A stretch of 64,000 nucleotides of DNA from Fictibacillus terranigra (GCF_030412265.1 NZ_JAUHLN010000002.1:62001-126000); one strand, 5' to 3'; counted from the first letter of the stretch, positions 52,971-62,386 are shown. The notes: a model not told the origin generated them from the sequence alone. Translations and numbers: made by a program.

Positions 52971-53255
52971 TTATTGTTGTTGTTTTAATTTCTCATATTG
53001 GGCGGATAATTCAAGAAATAAAGCTTTATCTTTTGCATCTAGGGCAGCATCAATTTTCATCTCAAGAAGCTCTAGTTTTCGATTTAACAGTGCTTTTTCC
53101 AAGACACTTTCCATATACGTATCAACAATGGATAACGTTTTGTTCCTATATTTACCTTTTTCATTTTCTTCTTTCTTCAGTGAACGGTTGTGCATGGATT
53201 TCAAGATTTCATTATACGATCTCGATCTATACGGACGTGGTCGATTATTTTTCAT
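52971..53255 (-). CDS. IDEAL-domain protein
   Basis: A 94-residue protein. ATG 53255 is preceded by AGAGGTGATC; a GTG three codons earlier lies inside that ribosome site. The N-terminus is basic (KNNRPRPYRSRSYNEILKSM). The C-terminal ~35 residues form an IDEAL domain (LEMKIDAALDAKDKALFLEL then SAQYEKL). IDEAL domains occur in small Bacillus proteins and in the ComK-adaptor type context; the function of stand-alone copies is poorly known. Confidence 0.78.
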   Translation of the reverse strand: MKNNRPRPYRSRSYNEILKSMHNRSLKKEENEKGKYRNKTLSIVDTYMESVLEKALLNRKLELLEMKIDAALDAKDKALFLELSAQYEKLKQQQ

Positions 53256-53427
53256 ACAGATCACCTCTGAACGTTTTTAATAATATATGACCAACATTCA
53301 CAGCAATACCAACACCCACATTGTTCACTCGTTCAATATTACTGAAGGTATGAGAAGAATTCCCTGTACTGCCTCTGTCTTTTCTTCCCCCATTCAATGT
53401 TTTTGTCTTTTTCTTCTTCTCAAACAT
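53245..53427 (-). CDS. small hypothetical ORF upstream of IDEAL gene, doubtful
   Basis: ATG-initiated frame of 60 codons, lysine-rich at first (MFEKKKKTKTLNGGRKDRG) and glycine/valine-rich later (NNVGVGIAVNVGHILLKTF). It overlaps the ribosome site of the IDEAL gene by a few codons, as coupled genes do, but has no Shine-Dalgarno of its own. Spore-related small proteins can look like this; no family is recognised. Confidence 0.3.
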   Translation of the reverse strand: MFEKKKKTKTLNGGRKDRGSTGNSSHTFSNIERVNNVGVGIAVNVGHILLKTFRGDLYEK

Positions 53428-53819
53428 AGGATAAATACGTCTAATGTTTTACTTTTATTGGAGTTAGCAGCCAATTCCCAACGAAAAGCAAAAATGAAAA
53501 AGTTTACACAATGGTTAGATTTAACATTTTGAAAAGATCCTGAGAATCCGTTTTTTATTAGTGAGACATCAGGTTCTTTTCGCATTCAAATAGAAATTCA
53601 AGTGTAGAAAATAGCGGTGAAGTAATGAGAAAATATAAAAGTTCATTCTGTATGTCTTGTTTAAAGAGTAGGCTTAAGGTACCGCAGCATGAAGATCGCT
53701 CATAAAGCAGCAGACACAAACGATTTTCAAAGACACACGAAAATTGGCGGAGCAGGCAGTGAACATGGCAGTAGCTCTACTGAATGGCATAATGCTGGTT
53801 GATCTCCATGTCGGTCAGC

Positions 53820-54157
53820 AGCCTCGTACAAGGAATTTCTCCAATTGGAGTGGAAGATCTCTTTTAACAGAAGTTGAAACTGGAAGGGAAGTAGCTACAG
53901 CAGTGCAGGAATATACGCATGGAGTGATGGACAGCCATCTTCCGAATGGTACTAAGCTTGGAGAAGATTGGGCGCTGCAGCATCCAGGAGATTATATGGA
54001 AGTTTTGCAGATTACTATCCCGCAGGTCTTAAAGGAAGCTAATGTTTCCGCTGAGGATGTAATAGGAATCGGGATTGACTGGCAACAGGGTATTAAAGGA
54101 TTTTTTTTACTTGCAGCTGTAGCACTGGATATATATAACAAAAACAAAGCGGCATGA
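53820..54157 (+). pseudogene. araB: ribulokinase (AraB) fragment
   Basis: The frame contains TGREVATAVQEYTHGVMDSH, LPNGTKLGEDWALQHPGDYM and KEANVSAEDVIGIGID, the N-terminal region of AraB. The phosphate-1 motif upstream survives only as garbled NWSGRSLLTEVETG, and after IGID the sequence turns into unrelated residues. The remaining ~400 residues are missing. A terminator follows. Confidence 0.8.
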
Positions 54158-54233
54158 TTCATGAACAATACTCGCCATCTAAACTCAATAGCAAACAGTA
54201 AGGGCACTTTACACGGTACACAATTCATTTTTC

Positions 54234-54258
54234 AACCCAGCTTAGGCTGGGTTTTTTT
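54234..54258 (+). terminator. rho-independent terminator
   Basis: AACCCAGC (54234-54241), TTAG loop, GCTGGGTT (54246-54253), then further T through 54258. Confidence 0.85.
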
Positions 54259-54322
54259 ACATGCTTACGAAAGTCTGGATTACGATGTATGCGATCAAGA
54301 ACGTTTTAAAAGACGAAGATAT

Positions 54323-54355
54323 ATGAAAAGCTCCCGATAAAGCCGAGCTTTTCAT
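54323..54355. repeat. 11-bp perfect inverted repeat
   Basis: ATGAAAAGCTC (54323-54333) and GAGCTTTTCAT (54345-54355). It has no long U-tract; probably an old terminator. Confidence 0.5.
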
Positions 54356-54490
54356 AGGGAAGGCAATTTTTTAATTCATTCAGTTTTATTCGGGACTTTT
54401 TTTGATGAAATAAATAATTTCAGGCACCACCGGATGAAGTTTTTTAAAAATTCTGTCTTGTTTCATCTCTATGAAAGCGTTATAAAGTCC

Positions 54491-54527
54491 AAAAGAGAAC
54501 CTCTAAACAAATTAGAGGTTCTCTTTT
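54491..54527. terminator. bidirectional terminator (ends nucleoside hydrolase gene)
   Basis: AAAAGAGAACCTCTA (54491-54505) pairs perfectly with TAGAGGTTCTCTTTT (54513-54527), 7-base loop. It serves the - strand gene that stops at 54603 and could also stop + strand transcripts. Confidence 0.88.
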
Positions 54528-54602
54528 GTGACGTTTGTCAGTTTTAAAAGCTATGAATCCATTGAAAGTTAATGTAATTGAAACAAGATATTGCTTAAAT
54601 AG

Positions 54603-55559
54603 TTAATTCGACACTGGAAACTTAGTAGTTAGGGTGCGGATAAAATCTTGTATAAACGCTTGATAATTGAAACCGATGACAATTCGATCAAGAGTTTCTT
54701 TGGGTTCTTCCGTCGGCTTCGCACGGAAATCAGCTACTGTCCTGCCTCTTGACAGAAGTGAAAACTCAACCCTGACTCTCCGTAATAAATATTCAAACTG
54801 TTCGGGAGCAATAACAGCAAACAGCGTCAGAACATCGTGCAGGGGGGCTCCATTAATACCTGGAACCAATTTCTTATAGGCGTTAAAATAATAATCAAAA
54901 ATAGGCTTAATTAAAAACGAGAAAGGATTGGTTTGCTGCTGAGTGATCCTGTCTATTATTTCCGGTGTAACGATGGAAAAGTTAGTCACATTAAGAGGGA
55001 GTATCGTAATGTTGGATCCATTTTCAAGGACTAAATCGGAGGCAACAGGGTCACCATGAAAGTTCGCTTCAGCAACAGCTGTAACATTACCAGGAAAGTT
55101 AAAGGCTCCCCCCATCACGTAAATTTCCCGTACAGACTTCATCGACTGTTCTCCGTCAAGAAGAAATGCAATAGCCAAGGATGTGGATCGTCCTACATCC
55201 ACGATCGTTAAATGATTCTTATATCTTTTGATGATTGAAAATATTTCTTGAAAGGGTTTGTGATTACCGGGGATATTTTCTGGAGGCCGAATAGGACCAA
55301 GTCCCTCTGGGCCGTGTATTTCTGGATAAAATGTGACTAACTCACCAGAAAAAGGACCCTGTGCTCCATCGATTACTGGGATATCACTTCTTCCTGCTAA
55401 TTGCAATAAATAGGCAGCGTTATCGGTTGCTTGTTCTGCCGAAACATTTCCATACCCTGTCACAATACCGACTATCTCTATTTGAGGATGTAATAATGCA
55501 TAAATAATGGCTAATGCATCATCAATTCCTGGATCACTAAACAACAGGACATACTTCAA
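54603..55559 (-). CDS. nucleoside hydrolase
   Basis: A 318-residue inosine/uridine-preferring nucleoside hydrolase-family protein, cleaving the N-glycosidic bond of ribonucleosides. Start TTG 55559 follows GGGGTGG and gives the usual N-terminus (MKYVLLFSDPGIDDALAI); an upstream ATG at 55613 adds an atypical 18 residues. The calcium-binding DPGxDD motif is complete, although the Asp normally two residues before DPG is Ser. INGAPLHDVLTLFAV carries the C-terminal His-Asp. In Bacillus, nucleoside hydrolases occur in spores and modulate nucleoside germinants; the germination operon nearby makes that attractive (inference). Confidence 0.87.
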   Translation of the reverse strand: MKYVLLFSDPGIDDALAIIYALLHPQIEIVGIVTGYGNVSAEQATDNAAYLLQLAGRSDIPVIDGAQGPFSGELVTFYPEIHGPEGLGPIRPPENIPGNHKPFQEIFSIIKRYKNHLTIVDVGRSTSLAIAFLLDGEQSMKSVREIYVMGGAFNFPGNVTAVAEANFHGDPVASDLVLENGSNITILPLNVTNFSIVTPEIIDRITQQQTNPFSFLIKPIFDYYFNAYKKLVPGINGAPLHDVLTLFAVIAPEQFEYLLRRVRVEFSLLSRGRTVADFRAKPTEEPKETLDRIVIGFNYQAFIQDFIRTLTTKFPVSN

Positions 55560-55741
55560 CTTAACCACCCCGATTAACATAGCAATTGGTGTTTTTAATA
55601 ACGCAAAGTTCATTGTGTGATTAATAATATATGTAAAATTAATGAGTAGGTTCTTTATAAAAGCAGTACTGCTGCCTGCCGAAGGAAACTGGTTGTTCCA
55701 TAGAGCAGCGCAGCGTAGAAGTAAACGAGATCATTGTGAGG

Positions 55742-55871
55742 ATGAAATATTCCCGTATTTTAGTTGAGGTTGCGCTTTATGCAGAAGATGGGGCGAACCT
55801 TATGATTAATCATGGCTGGTTGGAGGAGCCCCTTCAATCCCTGACCGCCAACAATTAACCAGGAAAGAGTA
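55742..55871 (+). pseudogene. DUF3231-family C-terminal remnant
   Basis: ATG 55742 opens a 38-codon frame, KYSRILVEVALYAEDGANLM then INHGWLEEPLQS. A one-base shift then gives IPDRQQLTRKE to TAA. EDGxNxMIxxGWLExPPQxxDRxxL is the typical end of DUF3231 proteins, so this is a frameshifted, truncated copy. Confidence 0.6.
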
Positions 55872-55939
55872 AGTCAGCCCTCCATACTCACGACCGTTAC
55901 AACAATGAAGTCACGAAAGAAAGGGTAGGGTATTGGGAA

Positions 55940-56375
55940 TGATAAATGGGAACGGCTCCTTTGGAGCATTGCTTTGCCGGGAGTCGGCCAACTTTTAAAC
56001 AAGGACTATACTAAATGTTTTTTATTTCTCCTTTTGGAAATGATCATTAAACCTACAGGCAAACTTTAACCAGATAATTCTTCTGAATTTTCATGGAAGA
56101 ATTGAGGAAGCGATATCCGCACCCAATTTAATTGGTTGATGATTTATCCATGTTTTTATTTTTTTACCTTGTGGGATGTTTATAAAAATGCAGACCCTGC
56201 ACCTTCCAAGTTTGCCTTTTTACCGATAGTATTCGTTGATTTTTCTGTACCATCGGATTAATTTATTCCCCGGTTTTAAATGTGTTTGGCGAACTGTGGG
56301 GACCGGTTTGGCTTCCTATGGTTTTTCTGCTTCCCGGCCCTGGGATTGGGTTTATCTTTCGAAGCCTCGCCTGTT
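55940..56375 (+). pseudogene. multi-span membrane protein, heavily frameshifted
   Basis: Pieces in three + frames string together: RERLLWSIALPGVGQLLNKD, YTKCFLFLLLEMIIKPTG, NFHGRIEEA, LMIYPCFYFFTLWDVYKNAD, FLPIVFVDF, then PALGLGLSF. This is the layout of a small Bacillus membrane protein family (W-x-LPGxGQLLN ... YPCxYFFxxWDxYK). At least three frame changes and stops make it dead. Confidence 0.55.
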
Positions 56376-56384
56376 GGTATATGT

Positions 56385-56418
56385 AAAAAAAGGAGTAAGA
56401 GCCTGAGGCTTTTACTCC
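56385..56418 (-). terminator. terminator of germination operon
   Basis: Read on the - strand: GGAGTAAAAGCC, loop TCA, GGCTCTTACTCC, then TTTTTTT. It begins three bases after the gerC-type stop. Confidence 0.88.
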
Positions 56419-56420
56419 TC

Positions 56421-57503
56421 TTATTCTGTTATCCCAGACTGTACCACTTTAATCTTTACGTTAATGTCTATTGGTACGTCGGCATACGCTTTATTCCAGC
56501 GGGAAAAATTAAAGTGGGGGGTTACATTGTTTACTTTGTGGCCCAAGCCTAAGGGATCTACGTTTAAATCCTGAAATGTATGAACAAGATTTTTCGCTTC
56601 ACGGGTGATTGTCCGATCCGCCTGTTTTTCAACGGATTTTATTAATTGGTTTCCAATCAATTCTGTACTTTGAAATTCGCTGATTTTCCCTTGCAAATTA
56701 ACATTTATTGTGATGTGAGGCTGATTTCCCCTATACTGCACGTCATAATCAACTTTAGAAGCAAGGTTCTCAATAGCCACATGATTTTCTTTTTTTAGCT
56801 TAAATTCATAAATTCCGCTTTTGAAATTTTCGAAAAGCAGCTTCATGATAAAACTTTTTCGATAAGGTATATAGCCTACGTATCGGTCTCCTTTAAACAA
56901 TGCCATTCCTTTTATTTTAATTTCATTTCCTTTTTTTTTCAGCAAAGGCATAAAGGGATCTGCACCTTTTCCATAATACCGAAACAAAAAATCATGGATA
57001 TTCGTTTTGGGGATATTTTGTAATTCGTTCTGCTCCAATAATTGTTCCATATACTTTGTGGTTACTTCAGCCCACGGATAATGAAAACTTAATAGAGGTT
57101 CCACTTTTCCATCTACTACGGCAAGCGTGAGATCACGGCCTAACTCCGGATCTCTTTGAAGAGTATTTATTAAGCTCAAAATTCCATGCTCAGCCAATGT
57201 TTTACTATAGAGAACAACAGTAGTCCTGCCGATATATAATGGTTTCGGAGATCGTGACTGCAGGATCTGACGGATATTTTTACTCGTATGCCCTATTGCA
57301 GTCAGTACCTGGTTTCCCGGAGGGGCATTCTCCACCACCGGGGTAATAGGCATGTTTATCGTTGCCTTTATTTTATCCTTTCCAGCATAATCATAACCGA
57401 ACGAAGTGACCAACTGTATATCTTCTAAAATCCTTGGTTGAATACTGCAACCATTTAAAATGGATAAAAAAATAATTACAAATGCCTTTTTTATATTGTT
57501 CAT
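56421..57503 (-). CDS. spore germination protein, GerC family (lipoprotein)
   Basis: A 360-residue GerAC-type lipoprotein. ATG 57503 overlaps the gerB stop as ATGA and follows GTGAGG; a longer upstream reading lies inside gerB. The signal peptide ends with lipobox ILNGC (Cys19). QPRILEDIQLVTSFGYDYAG and SPKPLYIGRTTVVLYSKTLA are typical N-terminal domain features. It anchors the C subunit of a germinant receptor on the outer face of the spore inner membrane. Confidence 0.9.
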   Translation of the reverse strand: MNNIKKAFVIIFLSILNGCSIQPRILEDIQLVTSFGYDYAGKDKIKATINMPITPVVENAPPGNQVLTAIGHTSKNIRQILQSRSPKPLYIGRTTVVLYSKTLAEHGILSLINTLQRDPELGRDLTLAVVDGKVEPLLSFHYPWAEVTTKYMEQLLEQNELQNIPKTNIHDFLFRYYGKGADPFMPLLKKKGNEIKIKGMALFKGDRYVGYIPYRKSFIMKLLFENFKSGIYEFKLKKENHVAIENLASKVDYDVQYRGNQPHITINVNLQGKISEFQSTELIGNQLIKSVEKQADRTITREAKNLVHTFQDLNVDPLGLGHKVNNVTPHFNFSRWNKAYADVPIDINVKIKVVQSGITE

Positions 57504-58591
57504 TGATTTTTCCTCACTCTGTAAATCATCCATTGAATAACAAATAATAAAGGGATATAGAAGTAAATAGTGTAATATCCTAACCGTCCAACCCCAACAT
57601 TTAAGAGATCAATTTGCTGCCGATTTTTAAAGATAGGTGTAAGGACGTAAAGAATGGTTAACGTGATCCATAAACTTGTTCTTTGCCGAATGGAAAAAGA
57701 TTGTTTAAGCAAACGTCCTGCAGACCATACGGTAAGGCACAGGTTAGGAATCACCACGAAAACCCATATCGCTATCCCTACATATTCAAATCGTTCGATA
57801 AAAGGCAGATCGACAATTTTCCATAATGTAAGAGTTGCCCAGATCGTGTGAGTCAGTTGTTCTTTGCTAAAGTAAAAAAACGTAACAAGTGCCGTTGTGA
57901 GGTAGAGGAGAATACTGAAGATTACTCCAAAATGTGCCCATTTCTGGGATGTTTCTGCGTTTTTTATAAAAGGATAAAATAAGAATAACGGTTCAAAGCC
58001 GAGAAACCCCAGGCTCATCGTTTTCGAACCCTTTAGCAATTCCGTCAAATTATGATCTATTTTTAAAAATACGTTGGAAAAATCCGCTTGTTGTAACGGA
58101 AACCAAAAAAGCAGTATTAAAGGTAAGCCATATATGACAGATAAGAAGGAAAGACCAGTCACCACCCGGAATCCGCCAACGATGAAAGAATACATTAAAA
58201 GCAAGAAAACAGGGGTAAAGGTCCAAAGGTTCAGTTGAGGGAACACCCAGACTTGGATGACTTCCAGGTATGTTCGAAGTATGGTTATAGCAAACAGAGT
58301 GAAATAAACTACAAAGTACAAATTCATCAATCTTCCTACCGTTTTTCCGAATAAATCCATGTGTATGGCTGCCAGATCATTTTTACCTTTGTTTAAAATT
58401 TGATAAATGATCCAAATCAGCATGTTTATGGACACACCAGAGATAATGATCGAAATCCAAGCATCATAACCAGCATCTTTTGCAATATATCTCTCGAATC
58501 CAAGTATACTGACACCAATTTGTGTAGAATGAATTAAATAAAATACAAAATATGGGGATACTTTTTGATTTTCTCTAGGCAAAGGAAGCAT
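57500..58591 (-). CDS. spore germination protein, GerB family (membrane subunit)
   Basis: A 363-residue APC-superfamily-like membrane protein with about ten spans, for example MSLGFLGFEPLFLFYPFIKN and the conserved early stretch HSTQIGVSILGFERYIAKDA. It forms the B subunit that is thought to bind germinant. It lies 24 bases after gerA and is overlapped by gerC. Confidence 0.9.
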   Translation of the reverse strand: MLPLPRENQKVSPYFVFYLIHSTQIGVSILGFERYIAKDAGYDAWISIIISGVSINMLIWIIYQILNKGKNDLAAIHMDLFGKTVGRLMNLYFVVYFTLFAITILRTYLEVIQVWVFPQLNLWTFTPVFLLLMYSFIVGGFRVVTGLSFLSVIYGLPLILLFWFPLQQADFSNVFLKIDHNLTELLKGSKTMSLGFLGFEPLFLFYPFIKNAETSQKWAHFGVIFSILLYLTTALVTFFYFSKEQLTHTIWATLTLWKIVDLPFIERFEYVGIAIWVFVVIPNLCLTVWSAGRLLKQSFSIRQRTSLWITLTILYVLTPIFKNRQQIDLLNVGVGRLGYYTIYFYIPLLFVIQWMIYRVRKNQ

Positions 58592-58615
58592 TTAAAGATC
58601 ACCCGCTTAGGATAG

Positions 58616-60118
58616 TTATTCATCAATATCTTGCTTTTTTTCAGCTCTTGTTTTATTAAATCGAATAGGGTCTTCAGGGAGAAGCTGCATCGGTCTTCTG
58701 CTTAGTTTTTCAAAAGGCAGCCGGTACAGAGAGTCTTTTAGATCTTTTAAGCGCAATGGGTATACAGGACCGACATAGGGCCGTCCTAACGAAGTCAGTT
58801 TCAATAAGTGGGAAAGAAAGAAACCAAAACACATGCTCACCCCTACAATGCCCCAAAACTGAGCCGCCAATAAAAAAGGAAAGCGGATAATACGAATCGT
58901 ATTACTCATTTGGTAGACAGGGGTTGTAAAGGAAGCGAGTGCAGCTAAAGCTACAATGATAAGGAGGACATTACTGGTCAGTCCTGCTTCCACAGCCGCG
59001 GTTCCAATAACAATACCTCCGACGATACCAATCGTTTGTCCTACTTTTGTAGGAAGCCGGGCACCTGCCTCCCTTAAGAGCTCGATGGTTAACTCCAATA
59101 TGATCGCTTCCATTATTGGCGGAAAGGGGATTCCGCTGCGTGAGGCAATTAATGGACTTAAAAGGTCTTTGGGTATCATTTGATAATGGTAGGTCAGTAC
59201 TGCTACATAAATCGGTGAAGACAAGACAGAAAACATAACTGAAAACAATCGCAGCAAACGAAAGAAAGATGCAATATGCCAGGTAGTAAAATAATCCTCA
59301 AACGCCGAGAAAAATTCCGGCAATGTAGTTGGTCCTGTTAACACCTGTGGAGATCCATCCACGAATATAGCAATTTTACCCTCAGAAAGTACACTCGCTG
59401 TCCGGTCTGGACGCTCCGTATCGATCAATTGCGGAAAAGGAGAATTGTGGTTATCCGACATCAATTGTGTAATAAAGGAGCTGTCGATGATTTGATCAAA
59501 TTCAATGTCTTTTATCCGTTGTAATACCGTGCTGATATTATCTTCGTTTGCAATACCTTGTATGTACATAACGACAACACGAGTTTTAGATAACTTACCG
59601 ACCAAAATTTCTTTTGCATAAAGCTCTGGCAGCGGGAGCCGTTTACGGACCATATTTATATTTACATCGATGGCTTCAACAAAGGACTCTTTTGGTCCAA
59701 CCACGCTGAACTCGGTTTCTGGAATGGTTACTTGTCTCTTTTCCACTGCTATGGCAGGAATGAGTGCGCACCTAGCGCTGGTTTCATTTTCATGTACTAG
59801 AATAAACCCGGATAATAATTTATCTTGTATGTCCTTGACGTCATCCGTAATCGTAACGTTTTCGACAGGTATCAGGTTTTTTAACTCATCCAGCGACTGG
59901 ATCGGATGCTTCGTTATAGGAGATAACAAATCACGGTGTATAAAATCGGGATTGACTAAAGTCTTATAATAAGAGATATAAAATGAAAAAGATTTTCCCT
60001 GCCGGAACGAAATAAAATCCTTCGATTCTTTGCATTTTTCCAGAAGCTCAGAAAAGGTTGGTTCATTTTTGTCTTTATTGGACTGGCCGCCCTTTTGTCG
60101 CCTAAACCATTTCCCCAA
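58616..60118 (-). CDS. spore germination protein, GerA family
   Basis: A 500-residue GerAA-type subunit. A large soluble N-terminal domain (about 1-290) contains the linker ENVTITDDVKDIQDKLLSGF. It is followed by the membrane domain with LSEGKIAIFVDGSPQVLTGP at the junction and SRSGIPFPPIMEAIILELTI further on. A cytoplasmic tail (RRPMQLLPEDPIRFNK) closes it. Start is TTG 60118 with AAGGGAGATG upstream; the first ATG is inside the conserved domain. First gene of the tricistronic receptor operon. No clear sigma-G promoter could be picked out upstream. Confidence 0.92.
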   Translation of the reverse strand: MGKWFRRQKGGQSNKDKNEPTFSELLEKCKESKDFISFRQGKSFSFYISYYKTLVNPDFIHRDLLSPITKHPIQSLDELKNLIPVENVTITDDVKDIQDKLLSGFILVHENETSARCALIPAIAVEKRQVTIPETEFSVVGPKESFVEAIDVNINMVRKRLPLPELYAKEILVGKLSKTRVVVMYIQGIANEDNISTVLQRIKDIEFDQIIDSSFITQLMSDNHNSPFPQLIDTERPDRTASVLSEGKIAIFVDGSPQVLTGPTTLPEFFSAFEDYFTTWHIASFFRLLRLFSVMFSVLSSPIYVAVLTYHYQMIPKDLLSPLIASRSGIPFPPIMEAIILELTIELLREAGARLPTKVGQTIGIVGGIVIGTAAVEAGLTSNVLLIIVALAALASFTTPVYQMSNTIRIIRFPFLLAAQFWGIVGVSMCFGFFLSHLLKLTSLGRPYVGPVYPLRLKDLKDSLYRLPFEKLSRRPMQLLPEDPIRFNKTRAEKKQDIDE

Positions 60119-60500
60119 GGATGCACATCTCCCTTATCCATTTTCCAAGATAGTGTCCCCTTAGCTTACTTGCCTTATTCAATGTGAGGAAGTAATGGAA
60201 GAAACAAAAGTTTGTTAGTCGTTTAACTGTATATGTTCGGGAACAATCAAAGTCAAGCATCATGCAGGGGGCTCCATTTAATGCCACTAATTAATTGCAG
60301 GTAGTCATAACGCCGTCAATTGATACGATTATAGCGAACCTCGAAACATGAAGAAGCTACCCGTACATCTAATTTAATTTAATAAACAACCAGCGAAATG
60401 CCATAATCCGGTGTCTTTTTTTACGTTCAAAATCCCCAAGGGAAGGAGGTTCAAAAGGTTTTGTTAATAAAAACAGCAGAAGGTTTATACTTGCGATTGA
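60119..60500. other. intergenic with short nucleoside-hydrolase-like stretch
   Basis: No intact gene. Bases 60258-60284 (TCATGCAGGGGGCTCCATT) nearly match 54835-54854 in the nucleoside hydrolase gene (TCGTGCAGGGGGGCTCCATT), which encodes GAPLHD. On the - strand this reads SPLHDA with stops after it, so a second, decayed copy of such a gene may have stood here. Confidence 0.3.
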
Positions 60501-60501
60501 G

Positions 60502-60802
60502 ATGAGTAATAAATTTTTATTTGCTGTACTTTTTAGGTTTATTTGCATTAATTTATTTTTCAGCAACAAATCCTTCTGGAACCTTAGAAGAAAAAATCTG
60601 TGCAAGAGTATCAGCACAATATGGGGATTGCAAAAAAATTCTTTTAAATGATACGAGTTCAGATCTAGTTTTTGCCGAAAGTGATTCTGGAATTATTCCT
60701 GTTATCATAAGTAAAGATCATTCGGAAATAAAACAGATTGTTCGTCCATTGGATTTCCAAGAGTACTCCAATTTGCACTTCCGCTTACTGTACAAAAATT
60801 AA
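60502..60802 (+). pseudogene. small secreted or membrane-anchored hypothetical protein, probably frameshifted
   Basis: ATG 60502 starts a hydrophobic segment (MSNKFLFAV). Near 60525 the frame changes, and LGLFALIYFSATNPSGTLEE, KICARVSAQYGDCKKILLND and PVIISKDHSEIKQIVRPLDF continue to TAA 60800. A one-base indel would join both into a single-helix-anchored protein of about 100 residues. From TTG 60521 alone a 93-residue product is possible but has no ribosome site. Family not recognised. Confidence 0.45.
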
Positions 60803-60907
60803 GTTAATTTCAGTAATACTCAAAACGTATTCCTTTACACTAGGTTGTTGTTTTTATATAATTTGCATTATTCACATAAAATTGAAGTGTTTAAGGGAGG
60901 AAAAAAC

Positions 60908-61363
60908 ATGGCTCAAGCTTCAACATTGGTTAAAGTATCCGCTACCGGCAAGTGGGAATCCGGCGTTAAAACAAATCATACTGTTCGGCAATTTTCCCCT
61001 TTTTCGATGGACGAACCTGTAGAATTAGGAGGTACTGATACCTCGCCAAATCCGATTGAATATGTGGCTGCAGCTCTCAATGGTTGCAATGGTGTAATGA
61101 TTCCGTTAGTAGCCCAAGAAATGGGCTTTACTTTCACTGGAATTGACTTCAAAACGAGCGGAATTTTAGATACACGAGGACTCATGGGAGAAGAAGGAGT
61201 ATCACCGCATTTTCAAAAAATTCGTTTTCAACTAAATTTACAAACAGAGGAAAGCGAAGAGAGAGTTCAACAATTGAAACAAGAGGTAGAGCGCAGATGC
61301 CCGGTTTATAATCTCTTTGTAGATGCTAACATTGACATCCATACCGTTTGGAAGAAGAATTAG
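60908..61363 (+). CDS. OsmC-family peroxiredoxin-like protein
   Basis: A 151-residue OsmC-fold protein. ATG 60908 follows GGGAGG; a longer TTG reading has no support. The two redox cysteines are in AALNGCNGVMIPLVAQEMG and RRCPVYNLFVDA. TSPNPIEYVAAAL precedes the first, as in other members. Such proteins reduce organic hydroperoxides or handle persulfides. It stands alone between germination genes and a SASP gene, with its own terminator. Confidence 0.88.
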   Translation: MAQASTLVKVSATGKWESGVKTNHTVRQFSPFSMDEPVELGGTDTSPNPIEYVAAALNGCNGVMIPLVAQEMGFTFTGIDFKTSGILDTRGLMGEEGVSPHFQKIRFQLNLQTEESEERVQQLKQEVERRCPVYNLFVDANIDIHTVWKKN

Positions 61364-61418
61364 AATTTACAAACGTAAGGTTGATAATAGACAGTAATAA
61401 AAAACTCTTAGGTGGAAC

Positions 61419-61455
61419 ATGGCTCCGGTTTAGTTTAGGCTGGGGTCATTTTTTA
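61419..61455 (+). terminator. terminator of OsmC gene
   Basis: ATGGCTCC (61419-61426) pairs with GGGGTCAT (61442-61449) including two G-T pairs, followed by TTTTTT. Confidence 0.6.
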
Positions 61456-61491
61456 TTGCTGAGGCCATGTTATCTAAGGAGGTGAATACAT

Positions 61492-61712
61492 ATGGCAAAT
61501 CGCAGTGGAAGTAATCGTAACCGCACGTTGGTACCGGGTGCCCAACAAGCGCTTGATCAAATGAAATATGAAGTCGCTACCGAATTCGGTGTTCAGCTGG
61601 GGCTGACACATCCCGAGCAAACGGATCAGTAGGTGGTGAAATTACTAAACGCCTTGTAGCACAAGCTCAATCCCAACTTTCTGGAATGGGTGGGGCAATG
61701 CAACCTAGATAA
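61492..61712 (+). pseudogene. alpha/beta-type small acid-soluble spore protein, frameshifted
   Basis: ATG 61492 stands behind a full AAGGAGGTGA. The first frame, [20 protein letters not shown] then TEFGVQLG, is the SASP N-terminal half including the germination-protease region. It then runs out of frame to TAG 61630. One frame over, [20 protein letters not shown] followed by [11 protein letters not shown] completes a SASP, ending at TAA 61710. One missing base in the G run 61599-61602 (GGGG where GGGGG would fit) explains it. Real mutation or homopolymer sequencing error cannot be told apart here. Confidence 0.9.
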
Positions 61713-61732
61713 ACAACGAATTCATCTAATTT

Positions 61733-61779
61733 GACTGAAGCTACCTCTTATTGTGGTTAGTTTCAGTCTTTATTTTTTT
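61733..61779 (+). terminator. terminator after SASP gene
   Basis: GACTGAA (61733-61739) pairs with TTCAGTC (61762-61768), with further inner pairing of CTA/TAG, then TTTATTTTTTT. Confidence 0.7.
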
Positions 61780-61871
61780 GTCTTAGTACAACTAACGCAA
61801 ATTGGAGAGACCTTTCTCTTTTCTTGCATTTCTCTACCTTAGCAGTCAATTCGAGAAAGATAAACTTATAA

Positions 61872-62144
<273 letters not shown>

Positions 62145-62335
62145 TTCATTACATTTAAATCAGAAAAGAAGAGCATTCGAATTAGGAGAAACATTGACAT
62201 CTATTGTAAGAAACCAGTCACTAGGACATTTAAGGGGGGCAGTAACTGAAGATCGATATTGATGTCTGTTAAGATTATCTTGAACTTGAGTCTTCTGTTA
62301 AAGGGCGCGATTGCTGGATAAAAGTTTTCCAATAA

Positions 62336-62386
62336 AAAGGAGAAAACATATTAGAATGTTTATTATGTCTTCTCCTTTATTTTTTA
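62336..62386 (+). terminator. rho-independent terminator
   Basis: AAAGGAGAA (62336-62344) pairs with TTCTCCTTT (62370-62378), then ATTTTTTAT. Confidence 0.7.

Noticed and set aside
53287-53532. 81-codon + strand ORF opposite the IDEAL gene leader
   Set aside because: Antisense to the small - strand frames, with low-complexity Asn/Thr/His content and no ribosome site.
54205-54240. Similarity of TTCATTTTTCAACC to part of the M20 gene (49452-49465)
   Set aside because: Too short to call a duplication; probably chance in AT-rich sequence.
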